A stretch of DNA of 64,000 nucleotides, from contig NZ_CP031030.1 in NCBI RefSeq assembly GCF_003711225.1, forward strand, positions 372,001 through 436,000, in the 5' to 3' direction. Within the stretch, counting starts at the first letter, position 1, and the number at the start of each line of letters is the position of its first letter. The notes beneath the pieces are model-generated. The model searched no databases. It saw nothing but the letters and a program-made list of their open reading frames with translations, and was not told the origin of the DNA. Positions 8,342 through 19,300 of this stretch are shown here, in pieces. This DNA is from Runella sp. SP2. GTDB lineage: Bacteria > Bacteroidota > Bacteroidia > Cytophagales > Spirosomataceae. The position numbers were made by a program, and so were the translations under genes.

Positions 8342-9772
8342 ATGAAAACCAAAAACCTATGGGTGTTTTTAGCGGGGATAAGTACAGCCTTTGCGCAAGC
8401 TCCCAACAAAGCCCACGAAAGTGTTATCAAGGAAATTAACCAAAAAGAAAAGCAGTACGGCGTGCTCTCTAAGCAAATTTGGACGTTTGCCGAAGTAGGG
8501 TACCAAGAAGTCAAAAGCTCGGCCATTTTACAAGATCAGCTTCGTAAAGAAGGCTTTAAGGTACAGTCGGCCGTGGCAGATATGCCTACCGCTTTTGTGG
8601 CGAGTTTTGGCGAAGGCAAACCCGTGATTGGTATTCTGGGGGAATTTGATGCGCTCCCAGGGCTTTCGCAAGACTCGATTCCCGTCAAAAAATCAATTGG
8701 AGGCATTGCAGGTCATGCCTGTGGGCACCACCTGTTTGGGGTAGGTTCGTTGGCGTCGGTGGTTGCCATTAAAAACTGGTTGGTGCAATCAGGACACAAA
8801 GGAACGATTCGGTTTTACGGTACACCTGCCGAAGAAGGCGGGTCGGGAAAAGTATATATGGTACGCGATGGTTTGTTTAAAGACGTGGACGTGGTATTAC
8901 ACTGGCATCCAGGCGATAGCAACAGCGCAAGCTCTTCGTCGTCGTTGGCGAACAAATCGGCCAAATTTCGTTTCAAAGGCATTTCGTCGCACGCTGCGGC
9001 TGCCCCTGACCGCGGGCGCTCGGCTTTGGATGGGGTAGAGGTGATGAATTATGCCGTCAATATGATGCGTGAACACATTCCGTCGGCTACCCGAATCCAC
9101 TACGTGATTACCAACGGCGGGAAAGCGCCAAACGTTGTTCCTGATTTTGCCGAAGTGTATTACTACGTTCGGCACCCGAGTCGTCAATACGTGGCTTCGA
9201 TTTGGGATCGCGTTCAGAAAGCGGCTCAGGGGGCAGCACTCGCAACGGGTACGACGGTAGAAGAAGAGGTGATTGGAGGCGTACACGAAATTTTGCCCAA
9301 CGATGTTTTGTCACAACTCATGCACGAAAATCTGAAGGGTATTGGGGGAATGAAATATACGCCCGAAGAGTTGAAATATGCCGAAGAAATCAGCAAAACG
9401 CAAGGAATGGGGATTCGTGCGTTGAGTTCGGTTGAAACGATTGAACCATTGGCCAACGAGGGATTAAGCAGCGCTTCGACAGACGTGGGTGATGTAAGTT
9501 GGGCGGTGCCAACGGTCGGTTTGCGTACGGCTACGTGGGTGCCAGGTACGCCCGCCCACAGTTGGCAGGCAGTAGCGGCGGGTGGCACGAGCATCGGCCG
9601 AAAAGGGATGATAATTGCAGCCAAAGCGTTGGCAACGACGGCCATTGATTTGTTCCAAAATGAAAAGATTATTTCGGAAGCCAAAGCCGAATTTGAAAAA
9701 CGTCGCGGTGCTGATTTTACCTACAAAGCCTTAGTCGGCGACCGAAAACCAGCCCTTAATTACAGAGATTAA
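8342..9772 (+). CDS. M20 family amidohydrolase (AbgB-like), exported
   Basis: A 476-residue zinc-dependent amidohydrolase of the M20D group, related to p-aminobenzoyl-glutamate hydrolase and amino-acid deacylases. Metal-site motifs are GHACGHH at 124-130 (including Cys127), TPAEEGG at 161-167 with the catalytic Glu pair, and a C-terminal His in GTPAHSW. The first 18 residues form a probable signal peptide ending AFA-QA, so it likely acts in the periplasm. It is 5 bp upstream of the MocR regulator gene and probably co-transcribed with it, so its product or substrate may be the inducer. Confidence 0.9.
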   Translation: MKTKNLWVFLAGISTAFAQAPNKAHESVIKEINQKEKQYGVLSKQIWTFAEVGYQEVKSSAILQDQLRKEGFKVQSAVADMPTAFVASFGEGKPVIGILGEFDALPGLSQDSIPVKKSIGGIAGHACGHHLFGVGSLASVVAIKNWLVQSGHKGTIRFYGTPAEEGGSGKVYMVRDGLFKDVDVVLHWHPGDSNSASSSSSLANKSAKFRFKGISSHAAAAPDRGRSALDGVEVMNYAVNMMREHIPSATRIHYVITNGGKAPNVVPDFAEVYYYVRHPSRQYVASIWDRVQKAAQGAALATGTTVEEEVIGGVHEILPNDVLSQLMHENLKGIGGMKYTPEELKYAEEISKTQGMGIRALSSVETIEPLANEGLSSASTDVGDVSWAVPTVGLRTATWVPGTPAHSWQAVAAGGTSIGRKGMIIAAKALATTAIDLFQNEKIISEAKAEFEKRRGADFTYKALVGDRKPALNYRD

Positions 9773-9777
9773 TCATT

Positions 9778-11235
9778 ATGCTTGTCCATCAGCTACAATT
9801 ATCTATTGATAAAAACGCCAAGCAGCCTGCGTATTTGCAATTGGCCAATCAGCTGATTCAGTTGATTCGGACGGGTGAGCTGCGGGCGGGGCAAAAATTG
9901 ATTGGTACTCGATCATTGGCCGAACTGCTTGATATTCACCGAAAAACGGTCGTGCAAGCCTATGACGAACTGTTGGTACAAGGTTGGCTAGAAAGCAAAA
10001 CGGGCAGCGGGACGTACGTAGCTGAGACGTTACCCGAAGTTGAACCCCAAAAACTGAGTAAACAGACGCTCGAAAAAGTAAATCCTGCCAAAAAAGCAGG
10101 GTTTACTTTTTCAGAACCACTCCACCTGCGTCGCGATGTGCTAACGTCGGGGTATGCTTTGCATTTGGACGATGGTTTTCCTGATCCGCGCTTGGCGCCG
10201 CTCGCCGAATTAAGTCGCGTGTATCGAAGTCAATTACTGTTGGGGAATCAGTATGTAAAATTGGGCTACGGAGATACCAAAGGGTCGGGTTGGTTGCGAC
10301 AAGAACTTTCGACCTATTTGAACGAAACCCGTGGACTTAAAATTACGCCCGAAAATATCCTGATTACGCGTGGCACGGTCATGGGCATCCACTTAGCGAG
10401 CGCGGGGTTGGTACAACGCGGTGACGTGGTCGTGACGGGAAAAATGAGTTGGGGAACGGCTACGACCAATTTTGTACAGGCGGGCGCGCACATTGAGCAA
10501 ATTGAGGTGGATGAATATGGGCTGGTTGTAGAAGAGCTGGAAAAACTATGCCAACGTAAACCTGTTCGTTTGGTTTATGTAACCTCCCACCACGACTATC
10601 CGACGACCGTGACTCTGCGCGCCGACCGCCGATTGAATTTACTGAAATTGGCTGAAAAATACGGTTTTATTGTCTTTGAAGACGATTACGACTACGATTT
10701 TCACTACCTAAGCAAGCCCTTATTACCGTTGGCGAGTGCCGACCGCGCGGGCATGGTGCTGTATTGTGGGTCGTTTACGAAAGCCATTTCGCCCGCCTTT
10801 CGGGTGGGGTATTTGGTGGGGCCAGAGGATGTCATTGCGCATTTGGCACGCCTGCGGCGGATCATCGACCGACAAGGTGACTTGATGCTGGAAAATACCG
10901 TGGCCGAACTCCTTCAAACGGGCGTCATAGAACGGCATTTGCGAAAATCGCTGAAAGAATACCGCAAACGGCGGGATGTCTTTGCCGAATTACTTCAAAA
11001 TGAATTGAGCGATTATGTACAGTTTCAACTTCCCGACGGCGGCATGGCGATTTGGACGTTGTTTGATAAAGGTGTTGATATAGAACGTTTTGCAGAACGT
11101 TGCCTCAAACAAGAGCTCTTTTTTTCCAACGGGAAACACCTTCACCCAACCCTCAATGGCACGCGACTGGGGTTTGCATCGTCGAACGAAGAGGAATTGG
11201 TAAGATGTGTGGAGGTAATGAAGCGAAACCTTTGA
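9778..11235 (+). CDS. MocR/PdxR-type regulator (GntR HTH + aminotransferase fold)
   Basis: A 485-residue regulator with an N-terminal GntR winged helix (about 15-85, containing TRSLAELLDIHRKTVVQAYDEL and SGSGTYV) joined to a class I aminotransferase-like domain. The PLP-binding lysine is K335 in GSFTKAISPAFRVGY, and the upstream EDDYDYDF motif supplies the pyridine-ring Asp. MocR proteins use PLP or a PLP-amino acid adduct as effector and often act on divergent genes. The direct repeat at 8294-8326 is its likely operator. The gene is 5 bp after the amidohydrolase. Confidence 0.92.
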   Translation: MLVHQLQLSIDKNAKQPAYLQLANQLIQLIRTGELRAGQKLIGTRSLAELLDIHRKTVVQAYDELLVQGWLESKTGSGTYVAETLPEVEPQKLSKQTLEKVNPAKKAGFTFSEPLHLRRDVLTSGYALHLDDGFPDPRLAPLAELSRVYRSQLLLGNQYVKLGYGDTKGSGWLRQELSTYLNETRGLKITPENILITRGTVMGIHLASAGLVQRGDVVVTGKMSWGTATTNFVQAGAHIEQIEVDEYGLVVEELEKLCQRKPVRLVYVTSHHDYPTTVTLRADRRLNLLKLAEKYGFIVFEDDYDYDFHYLSKPLLPLASADRAGMVLYCGSFTKAISPAFRVGYLVGPEDVIAHLARLRRIIDRQGDLMLENTVAELLQTGVIERHLRKSLKEYRKRRDVFAELLQNELSDYVQFQLPDGGMAIWTLFDKGVDIERFAERCLKQELFFSNGKHLHPTLNGTRLGFASSNEEELVRCVEVMKRNL

Positions 11236-11238
11236 CGT

Positions 11239-14202
11239 TTAAGCATACTCACTTGGTGAAATACCGTACCGTTCGCTAAATACTTTAGAGAAGTACGGTA
11301 AACTTTCAAAACCCACTTTATAAGCTATTTCTGAAACGGTTCCTGCGTTGGTTTGGAGCATATCAGCTGCTATTTGGAGACGATAGTTTCGAACGTATTC
11401 GGTTACGGTTTGGTTGGTGAGCGCTTTCAATTTACGACGTAGCTGCACGGACGTTAAGCCCATTGCTGCGGCAAACTGGTCAACGTCAAAGCTACTTTCG
11501 GTATAGTTTTTGGCTAAAACGTCGGTTACTTTTTGTAAAAATAAGTCATCCATCGACGCTGCTGGAACGACTTCGTCGGCCACCTGAGCTACTGGAGCCA
11601 AATGAGCGTACTTTTGTTGGAGCAATTGTTGTTTTTTGAGCAAATTCTGGATTCGCACTTGCAACTCTTCCGTATAAAACGGTTTCGACAGATAATCGTC
11701 GGCACCTATCTCAAGCCCTTCGAGTCGGTCGTTAAGCGTAGCTTTTGCAGTAAGCATCACGACAGGAATGTGATTGGTACGAATGTCAGTTTTGAGGGCT
11801 TTACAAAAGCCAAACCCATCCAGCCGTGGCATCATAACGTCACAAATAACAACGTCAGGAATTAGTTCGGTAGCCATTTGGAGACCGATTTGGCCGTCTT
11901 GCGCTTCTTCAATTCGATACGTACTGCTAAAAATACTTCGGATATAGTGGCGCAAATCGGGGTTGTCTTCGACAATAAGTAGGAGTGGAGCTTCGCTATT
12001 TTTATCGACAACAGGAGCTTCGATTGAGCTTGAAACACTAGATTCAAACACCATTGGTGCACCCAATTTTTCAACAGTTGTTTGACTAGCATGAACAAAC
12101 TCACTCCAATGGGCAGCATCGCAGGGGAGAGTCACGACAAAAGTGGTTCCTTTTTCGGGCTTGCTTGTCACGTCAATCGTCCCTCTGAGGGCTAAAACCA
12201 ATTCTTTCACCAAGGCCAATCCAATACCCGTCCCTTCGTAGTGGCGTCGTTGGCTGTCATCAATTTGGTAAAAACGGTCAAAAATTCGGTGAAGTCGTTC
12301 GGCATCAATTCCAATCCCGTTGTCAGCCACTGTTAACGTAAGGAGTGCGCCTTTCTCATTACCTTCTCCTTCGGGAGTAGTGTACTGTACATTCACTTTT
12401 ACGCGCCCATTTTCATTGGTAAACTTAAAAGCATTAGACAATAAGTTGGTGACGATTTTTTCCAGTTTATCCTCGTCAAAATAGGCAAGGCATTTTTGAT
12501 GACTTTGCGTTCGTTCAAAAATGATTTGTTTGCTTTGCGCGAGCGACTCAAAGGACGCAAATTGGTAACGTAAAAAATGGGCTACGTCGCCATACTGAAT
12601 GATGGGTTCTAGCTTCCCAACTTCGAGTTTAGAAAGGTCAAGGAGTTGATTGATAAGGTTTTGGAGGCGAGATAGGTTTCGTTGCATGATAGGAATCATG
12701 CCTTCGGTGGGGTATTTTTTGCCTAGCTCAGCCAACGGGCCAACGAGCAGGGTTAGGGGGGTGCGAAACTCGTGCGAAATATTGGTAAAAAAGCGCGTTT
12801 TGGTTTCGTCCAACGCCATCAATCGTTCGGCTTCTTTTTGCTCAAAAGACAAGCGTCGCATTAATTCTTCGCGTCGTGTTTTTTGGCGGTAATAAACAAA
12901 GTAAGCACCAAACAAAACGATGGCAAGTACCAAAGAGACGGCCAATATCCAAAAACGCGCATTCTGTGCTTGTTCATTTGCAAGTTCGGCTTGAAGCTTG
13001 TTTTTTTCTACGTCAAACCGTACTGAAGCTTCTGAGGTAATGGCTTTAATTTCTTGTTCATTGCTAACAATTAATTCTTCATAATATCTTTTTCGGTGAT
13101 AATAAGCGCTTTTAAAATCTCCTATTAACGAATCGGCAATCATGCGATTGTTGTATAATGATGCGACCAAAGCGTGATAGTCACGCTTGTCGGGGTCAGA
13201 GTTCAGCGTGAAAATTGCTTTATCAAAATACCGTGCAACGTCTGCTTTATTTCCTTTTACGCCCGCTACCTGGCACAAATTCCCATAAGCCTTGGCAATA
13301 TCGCCCAACCCTTTGGGTTTGTAACGTTGCCGATATACTAGCTCTTGCTTGAAATAAGGCTCTGACTGGGCAGGGTTAGGGGAGGTATTGAGGATGATTT
13401 CGCCAATATTACCATTGATAGTTCCAATTTTCAAGCTATCTCTGCGCAGTCGTACTTGGGCAATCGCCAATTTGTTGTACTTAATGGCTTGGCTATATTG
13501 CTTTAAATAGACCAAACAGTTGGCGTAATTTTTGTAAAACTCAATTCGATAACGGTCAATAGGGTCTTTGGCTAAATACTTCTCTCCTTCTCTAAAATAT
13601 TTGATGGCCGTCTTAAAATCAGAGACCTGGTTCATGTAGTACGTTCCGAGGCGGTTGAGCTTGTGGTCTGCTAACAAGACATTGTCATAGCCTATTTTCC
13701 TAAAAAACAGGTCCGCCGTAAGGAAATGATTGACGAGGGTGACAGAATTGGCACGATCGTCGTAGAGGATTATGCCCATTCTAAATTCTATATAAGCTCT
13801 AATTCGGTCGGTTAAAAGGGTTTGGGGGAGTTTGGCTAACTCATCCAACAATTTTTTCATTTCTAAATACTTAGAGCTAGGCTTGGGAACTGGTTTAAAG
13901 GTAAAGTACCTGAGGGTTAGATAATTGTTAAAAATACGGAGTGCCTTGTCTTGCGATTGGTTGGCGTAGAGCTCAATCGCGTTCAAATCAGCAGCCATCG
14001 AAGCGCTGTCAGGTTCTTCGTTTGCCCAAATAAAGTGCATTTCAAGACTGTCTAACCGAGCTAGGTCTTTTAGCTTTAAAAATGAAGCTATCTTGGGGCT
14101 TTGAGCGTTCAAAGGCGTAGCACTTGATGACCCCAAAAATAGGAGAATGAACAGGATGGATGCTGCTAAACGTTTATTTTTAAAGGGAGAAAGAGTAGGC
14201 AT
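11239..14202 (-). CDS. hybrid histidine kinase/response regulator with AraC output (TPR sensor)
   Basis: A 987-residue one-protein phosphorelay. A signal peptide is followed by a periplasmic TPR-type sensor (about 35-395) and one transmembrane helix near 415-435. A short coiled coil leads into HisKA (phospho-acceptor His in FFTNISHEFRTPLTLL) and HATPase_c (DNGIGIDAERL, GTGIGLALVKEL). A receiver domain follows (phospho-acceptor Asp in VVICDVMMPRLDG), then an AraC-type HTH at the C-terminus (VSEIAYKVGFESLPYFSKVF). The target genes are unknown. The giant adhesin gene lies directly upstream on the same strand and is a candidate, but the two are separated by a terminator and an inverted repeat. 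Confidence 0.93.
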   Translation of the reverse strand: MPTLSPFKNKRLAASILFILLFLGSSSATPLNAQSPKIASFLKLKDLARLDSLEMHFIWANEEPDSASMAADLNAIELYANQSQDKALRIFNNYLTLRYFTFKPVPKPSSKYLEMKKLLDELAKLPQTLLTDRIRAYIEFRMGIILYDDRANSVTLVNHFLTADLFFRKIGYDNVLLADHKLNRLGTYYMNQVSDFKTAIKYFREGEKYLAKDPIDRYRIEFYKNYANCLVYLKQYSQAIKYNKLAIAQVRLRRDSLKIGTINGNIGEIILNTSPNPAQSEPYFKQELVYRQRYKPKGLGDIAKAYGNLCQVAGVKGNKADVARYFDKAIFTLNSDPDKRDYHALVASLYNNRMIADSLIGDFKSAYYHRKRYYEELIVSNEQEIKAITSEASVRFDVEKNKLQAELANEQAQNARFWILAVSLVLAIVLFGAYFVYYRQKTRREELMRRLSFEQKEAERLMALDETKTRFFTNISHEFRTPLTLLVGPLAELGKKYPTEGMIPIMQRNLSRLQNLINQLLDLSKLEVGKLEPIIQYGDVAHFLRYQFASFESLAQSKQIIFERTQSHQKCLAYFDEDKLEKIVTNLLSNAFKFTNENGRVKVNVQYTTPEGEGNEKGALLTLTVADNGIGIDAERLHRIFDRFYQIDDSQRRHYEGTGIGLALVKELVLALRGTIDVTSKPEKGTTFVVTLPCDAAHWSEFVHASQTTVEKLGAPMVFESSVSSSIEAPVVDKNSEAPLLLIVEDNPDLRHYIRSIFSSTYRIEEAQDGQIGLQMATELIPDVVICDVMMPRLDGFGFCKALKTDIRTNHIPVVMLTAKATLNDRLEGLEIGADDYLSKPFYTEELQVRIQNLLKKQQLLQQKYAHLAPVAQVADEVVPAASMDDLFLQKVTDVLAKNYTESSFDVDQFAAAMGLTSVQLRRKLKALTNQTVTEYVRNYRLQIAADMLQTNAGTVSEIAYKVGFESLPYFSKVFSERYGISPSEYA

Positions 14203-14205
14203 TGG

Positions 14206-14264
14206 TCACAATTGAAGTTTTTGCATGGGTTTTTAACCAATACAACAAAATACGTCAATTGTGA
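14206..14264. promoter_or_regulatory. inverted repeat upstream of hybrid kinase gene
   Basis: Perfect 10-bp arms TCACAATTGA (14206-14215) and TCAATTGTGA (14255-14264) enclose 39 bp just before the kinase ATG at 14202. The spacing of about five helical turns between arm starts suits a looping or dimeric operator. An mRNA hairpin is an alternative. Confidence 0.4.
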
Positions 14265-14314
14265 ATTTAGGAAAAAGGGTTTTGTTAAAAAAGATACCAG
14301 AAAGTAGATAATAA

Positions 14315-14349
14315 AATTGGGCTATTGGTATTTCACCAATAGCCCAATT
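14315..14349 (-). terminator. Rho-independent terminator of the 2758-aa adhesin gene
   Basis: A perfect 15-bp stem (AATTGGGCTATTGGT and its complement) has a 5-nt loop and starts 7 bp after the adhesin stop. On the minus strand it is followed by a T-rich tract. It separates the adhesin from the kinase gene. Confidence 0.85.
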
Positions 14350-14355
14350 GCAACT

Positions 14356-16314
14356 TTAATGTACTTTAATGACTTTCAAATGGGTTGACTTATCGGGAGT
14401 CGATACCCGTAGGAAGTAGAGTCCATCGGCAAGTTCGTTGACCCCAAACTCCTCTTGATGGGTGTTGGTTTCGGGTACAAATTGACGACGCAATACCTCC
14501 CGACCCGAAGCATCAGTTAATGCCGCTTGCACCACTTGCCCCTTGCTCTCTTGCACTTTCAAGCGCAGGATGTTGCTGACTGGGTTGGGCATGACTGTGG
14601 CAAAGACGCCGTTATCAGTTATCGGTTGTCCGTTATCCGACCCTTGCTCTTTGCCTCTTGCCACTTCACTATCCGCTGCACGTGCTGCGCCTACGCCTAC
14701 CCCATCTCTTGACTGGATACGGAACCAGTATTCTTGGTAGGCCAACACGTTGCCTTGAGGCTTGCGGGTGGATGGATAAATGCTGCCCCAGCCTTTTTGG
14801 TCCCAATAACGAATGCTCAATTTGTACAACCCTTTGGGTAAACCTGCATCGTACGAATTGCCACCTGCACCGTTGTCTTGGTAGAAGCCATAAGCAGGGT
14901 GATTTTGAGCGTACAACTCCGTCCAGCCCTCGCGGTTGGCGTACATGAAGTATGGTGCATTGTTCTCGTGCGTGTTGAATGAACGAATTACCCCCATTTC
15001 TGGCGTCGCCAACATGTCGAATGTCAATGAGCCGTCAGTGCTTAATCCGCAAGCTTCTACGTTGATTGTCCAGTAACGAGGAGCCATTTTGTTGGCATTC
15101 TCAACGTAGTATAAGGTTGGATTTACCTGCGTACTCTGCTCCAATTCGGGGCCACCGTCGCGGGTGATGAATTGGCTTGTCCACAACGACTTATCGTTGG
15201 CGGGTTTCACTGCCGATTTTGATTCGCCGATGTTAATCAACGTCACCACAAAAGCGTTCCAATAAATGTCCTTTTTCATACTTTCCACACTCTGACAACC
15301 ACCTTCAAAAAGACACTTCGCCCAGTACGTTTGCTTGGTCACGTTGTTAAAAGCTACCTCAAAACTTGGCGCAGTGACACCCGTATTCCAAAACGTCTGA
15401 CTTCCTGCGGGGCAATTGGCCGAAACCGTGACCGTTGTACCTGTGCAAACGATCTCTTGACTTGCCGTAATCACGGGCGCTACTTGCGTTGGTGTCAAAG
15501 TAAACGTTACGACATTACTTTTCTCACTCACGCAACCATTTTCCGTCTGGCAACGAGCGTAGTATGAAGTCGTTTGGCTGGGAACGGTGGCGGGAAGGCT
15601 TGGCAAAGCCACATTCGTGGTGGCATTGTACCAAACTGTCCGCAAGCTTCCACAAGTTGACTGTCCACTGAAACTTGCTGTTGCATCACAACTCGCTGTT
15701 GATGACAAAGATACCGTCGGTGCAGAAGGAATGGTCACCAATTTTAAGCGCATTACCCCTGATTCCGATTCCACACAAGATGGCGTTCCGTCCGATTTGC
15801 GGCAACGTACGCGGTAGTTGTGGAATTGATTGTCCACCAAACCAACTGGTACGCCCGCGCTGTATTCACCACCGTCAACCGAGTAAAGAACCACTTCTCC
15901 AGTTGAACAATTGGCATTAAATGTAAGAGGCATGTTCACCAAACTGCACACTTCCTTCGTCTCCCCTACGGCAACTGTTACTCCATCTACCATTAAAGAC
16001 ACATTTTGAGGAACGGAGGCGCGGTTATTAATCGTCAATTCTATCACGCCCGAGTAGGTCGAAGCGCAATTAGCATCACAGGCCGCTTGGTAGCGGTGGA
16101 GTTGGTTATTGGATGGTTGGGAAACTGGGGCTGTCGCCGACCAGTTGCTCCATGCGCCATTCCCTACTTGAACTCGCCAAACGGGCGAACCCACCACACA
16201 CGAACCCGAAACCGTAAACTGCAAACCGTTAACTGGATTCGCATCCGTGTCGCACAAAACTTGAGAATTGCCTTCGTTTAGCGTTTGTTGAAGCGTAGTC
16301 AACGAAATCGTTGG
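14356..16314 (-). repeat. C-terminal block shared with neighbouring adhesin (copy 1)
   Basis: This segment, from residues PTISLTTLQQ to the stop, is near-identical in DNA and protein to 23195-25150. It encodes Ig-like domains, a conserved globular region and the T9SS sorting domain. Its length of 1959 bp compares with 1956 bp in copy 2. Confidence 0.9.
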
Positions 16315-19300
16315 CGGGCCTACCACTGCTACACTTCCTGTAACATTTGGCGAAACACAGCCCCCCGCATTGCTCACCGTCAGGGTGTAAGTAATCAAAT
16401 TGCCCGTTGCTGGGCCACTCAAATTCACTACAATTGGCGTTGATGTGAGCAAACCATTAGTTACTGAAGTGATGCCTGTTCCCGTAATCGAATAGCTTAT
16501 CGGGCTGCCCGTCGTACCCGTGTAAGGGATTGTGAAGGAAGTCGCTCCTGCACAAATAGGTGAGCTTGCTGCCGTTGTGATGCTTACATTGCTAGGTGGC
16601 GCAATAATATCCACATCCCCACTCGCCAACGATACGCAGCCCGCATCATTGGTCACCGTAAAGGTATATATTCCTGAGGACAAGCCTGAAACCGTCGTCG
16701 TTGCGCCCGTACCTGTACTAGTGACAGAACCAGGGTTACGCGTCAATGTCCATGTCCCACTCGATGGCAAACCACTCAACGCTACGCTCCCCGTGGCCAA
16801 TGCGCAAGTCGGCTGCGTTATTGTACCTGTCACGGGCGCACTTGGCGTTGATGGCTGAGAATTAATCTCCACGTTCCCACTTGCTACCGATGTACAACCT
16901 GCATCATTCGTCACCGTGAAGGTGTACGTGCCTGAGGACAAGCCCGACACCGTCGTCGCCGAGCCACTGCCTGTACTAGTGACCGACCCAGGGTTACGCG
17001 TCAATGTCCATTGCCCACTCGATGGCAAACCACTCAACGCTACGCTCCCCGTAGCCAATGCACACGTCGGTTGCGTTATTGTACCTGCCACGGGCGCACT
17101 TGGCGTTAATGGCTGAGAATTAATCTCCACATTCCCACTCGCCAACGATACGCAGCCCGCATCATTGGTCACCGTAAACGTGTACGTACCTAAGACCAAG
17201 CCCGACACCGTCGTCGCCGAGCCACTGCCTGTACTAGTGACCGACCCAGGGTTACGCGTCAATGTCCATTGCCCACTCGATGGCAAACCACTCAACGCTA
17301 CGCTCCCCGTAGCCAATGCACACGTCGGTTGCGTTATTGTACCTGCCACGGGCGCACTTGGCGTTAATGGCTGAGAATTAATCTCCACGTTCCCACTTGC
17401 TACCGATGTACAACCTGCATCATTGGTCACCGTGAAGGTGTACGTACCTGAGGACAAGCCCGACACCGTTGTCACCGAGCCACTGCCTGCGCTAGTGACC
17501 GACCCAGGGTTACGCGTCAATGTCCATTGACCACTCGATGGTAAACCGCTCAAGACCACACTTCCCGTCGGTGTCGAACACGTAGGTTGCGTTATTGTAC
17601 CTACCACGGGCGCACTTGGCGTTGATGGCTGAGAATTAATCTCCACGTTCCCACTCGCCAACGATACGCAGCCCGCATCATTGGTCACCGTAAAGGTGTA
17701 TATTCCTGAAGCTAAGCCTGAAACCGTCGTCGTTGCGCCCGTACCTGTACTAGTGACAGACCCAGGGTTACGCGTTAGCGTCCACTGACCACTCGATGGT
17801 AAACCACTCAGCGCTACGCTCCCCGTGGCCAATGCACAGGTCGGTTGCGTTATTGTACCTACCACGGGCGCATTTGGCGTTGATGGCTGAGAATTAATCT
17901 CCACGTTCCCACTTGCTAACGATGTACAACCTGCATCATTGGTCACCGTAAAGGTATATATTCCTGAAGCTAAGCCCGACACCGTCGTCGCCGAGCCACT
18001 GCCTGTGCTAGTGACCGACCCAGGGTTACGCGTCAATGTCCATGTCCCACTCGATGGTAAACCGCTCAAGACCACACTTCCCGTCGGCGTCGTACACGTC
18101 GGTTGCGTTATTGTACCTACCACGGGCGCACTTGGCGTTGATGGCTGAGAATTAATCTCCACATTCCCACTCACCAACGATACGCAGCCCGCATCATTTG
18201 TCACCGTGAAGGTGTACGTGCCTGAGGCCAAGCCTGAAACCGTCGTCGTTGCGCCCGTACCTGTGCTAGTCGCCGACCCAGGGTTACGCGTTAGCGTCCA
18301 CTGACCACTCGATGGCAAACCGCTCAAGACCACACTTCCCGTCGGTGTCGAACACGTCGGTTGCGTTATTGTACCTACCACGGGCGCACTTGGCGTTGAT
18401 GGCTGAGAATTAATCTCCACGTTCCCACTCGCCAACGATACGCAGCCCGCATCATTGGTCACCGTGAAGGTGTACGTGCCTGAGGCCAGGCCTGAAACCG
18501 TCGTCGCCGAGCCACTGCCTGTGCTAGTTATCGACCCAGGGTTACGCGTCAATGTCCATGTCCCACTCGATGGCAAACCACTCAACGCTACGCTCCCCGT
18601 GGCCAATGCACACGTCGGTTGCGTTATTGTACCTACTATCGGCGTGGCGGGACTGACGCAATCCACCGTTATCACTACGTCATTGTTATTAGTCCCTCCC
18701 GTGTAACTAATCCTCGCATTCAACCCTGAATTTAAAAAGTTTGACAGCGTTGCGCCTTGACTAAAATTGCTGAAGGTACTACTGATGGCGTCTGTACCAT
18801 CATTGTCCACGATGACAAACGTCTCCCCTCCTACCAGCGTAGGCGTTCCGCTCAACACCAAGTTGGAACCCGACAAATTTACCCCACCTACTACTTTGAG
18901 TTGGCTGTAGGCACTGCCCGTACCGTTGATGGAAATGTTTAAATCGCCCCCTAACGTCAGCGTACTCGCCGTTACATCCGTTCCGTTGAAGGTCGGTTTG
19001 ATGGCCGCAGGTGAGCTGCCTGGGTCTAACAGCAACGTGCCTCCTCCTGTATTGAAACCACCAAAGCTCACGTTTATATCGCCCCCACTAATCAGTTGTA
19101 CGTTCGTAGATGCAGGACGAGTAACCCCTCCTGACGAGAAACTGATGGCCCCCGCAGTAGCATCCCCAATGATGAGCGTTCCCGTCGTCATTCGATCGAG
19201 CTCCGCATCGGACAAACTTAATGGACCACTCGTAGGGTCAGTAGAGGAACCGAGGTTAATTTGCATACCCGCAGTAAAGGGGCGAAGCCAGAGCGTAGAA

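Noticed and set aside
16532-18706. Open frames on the plus strand across the 86-residue repeat array
   Set aside because: They recur with the 258-bp period because the opposite strand codes for repeats, and they have no family features.
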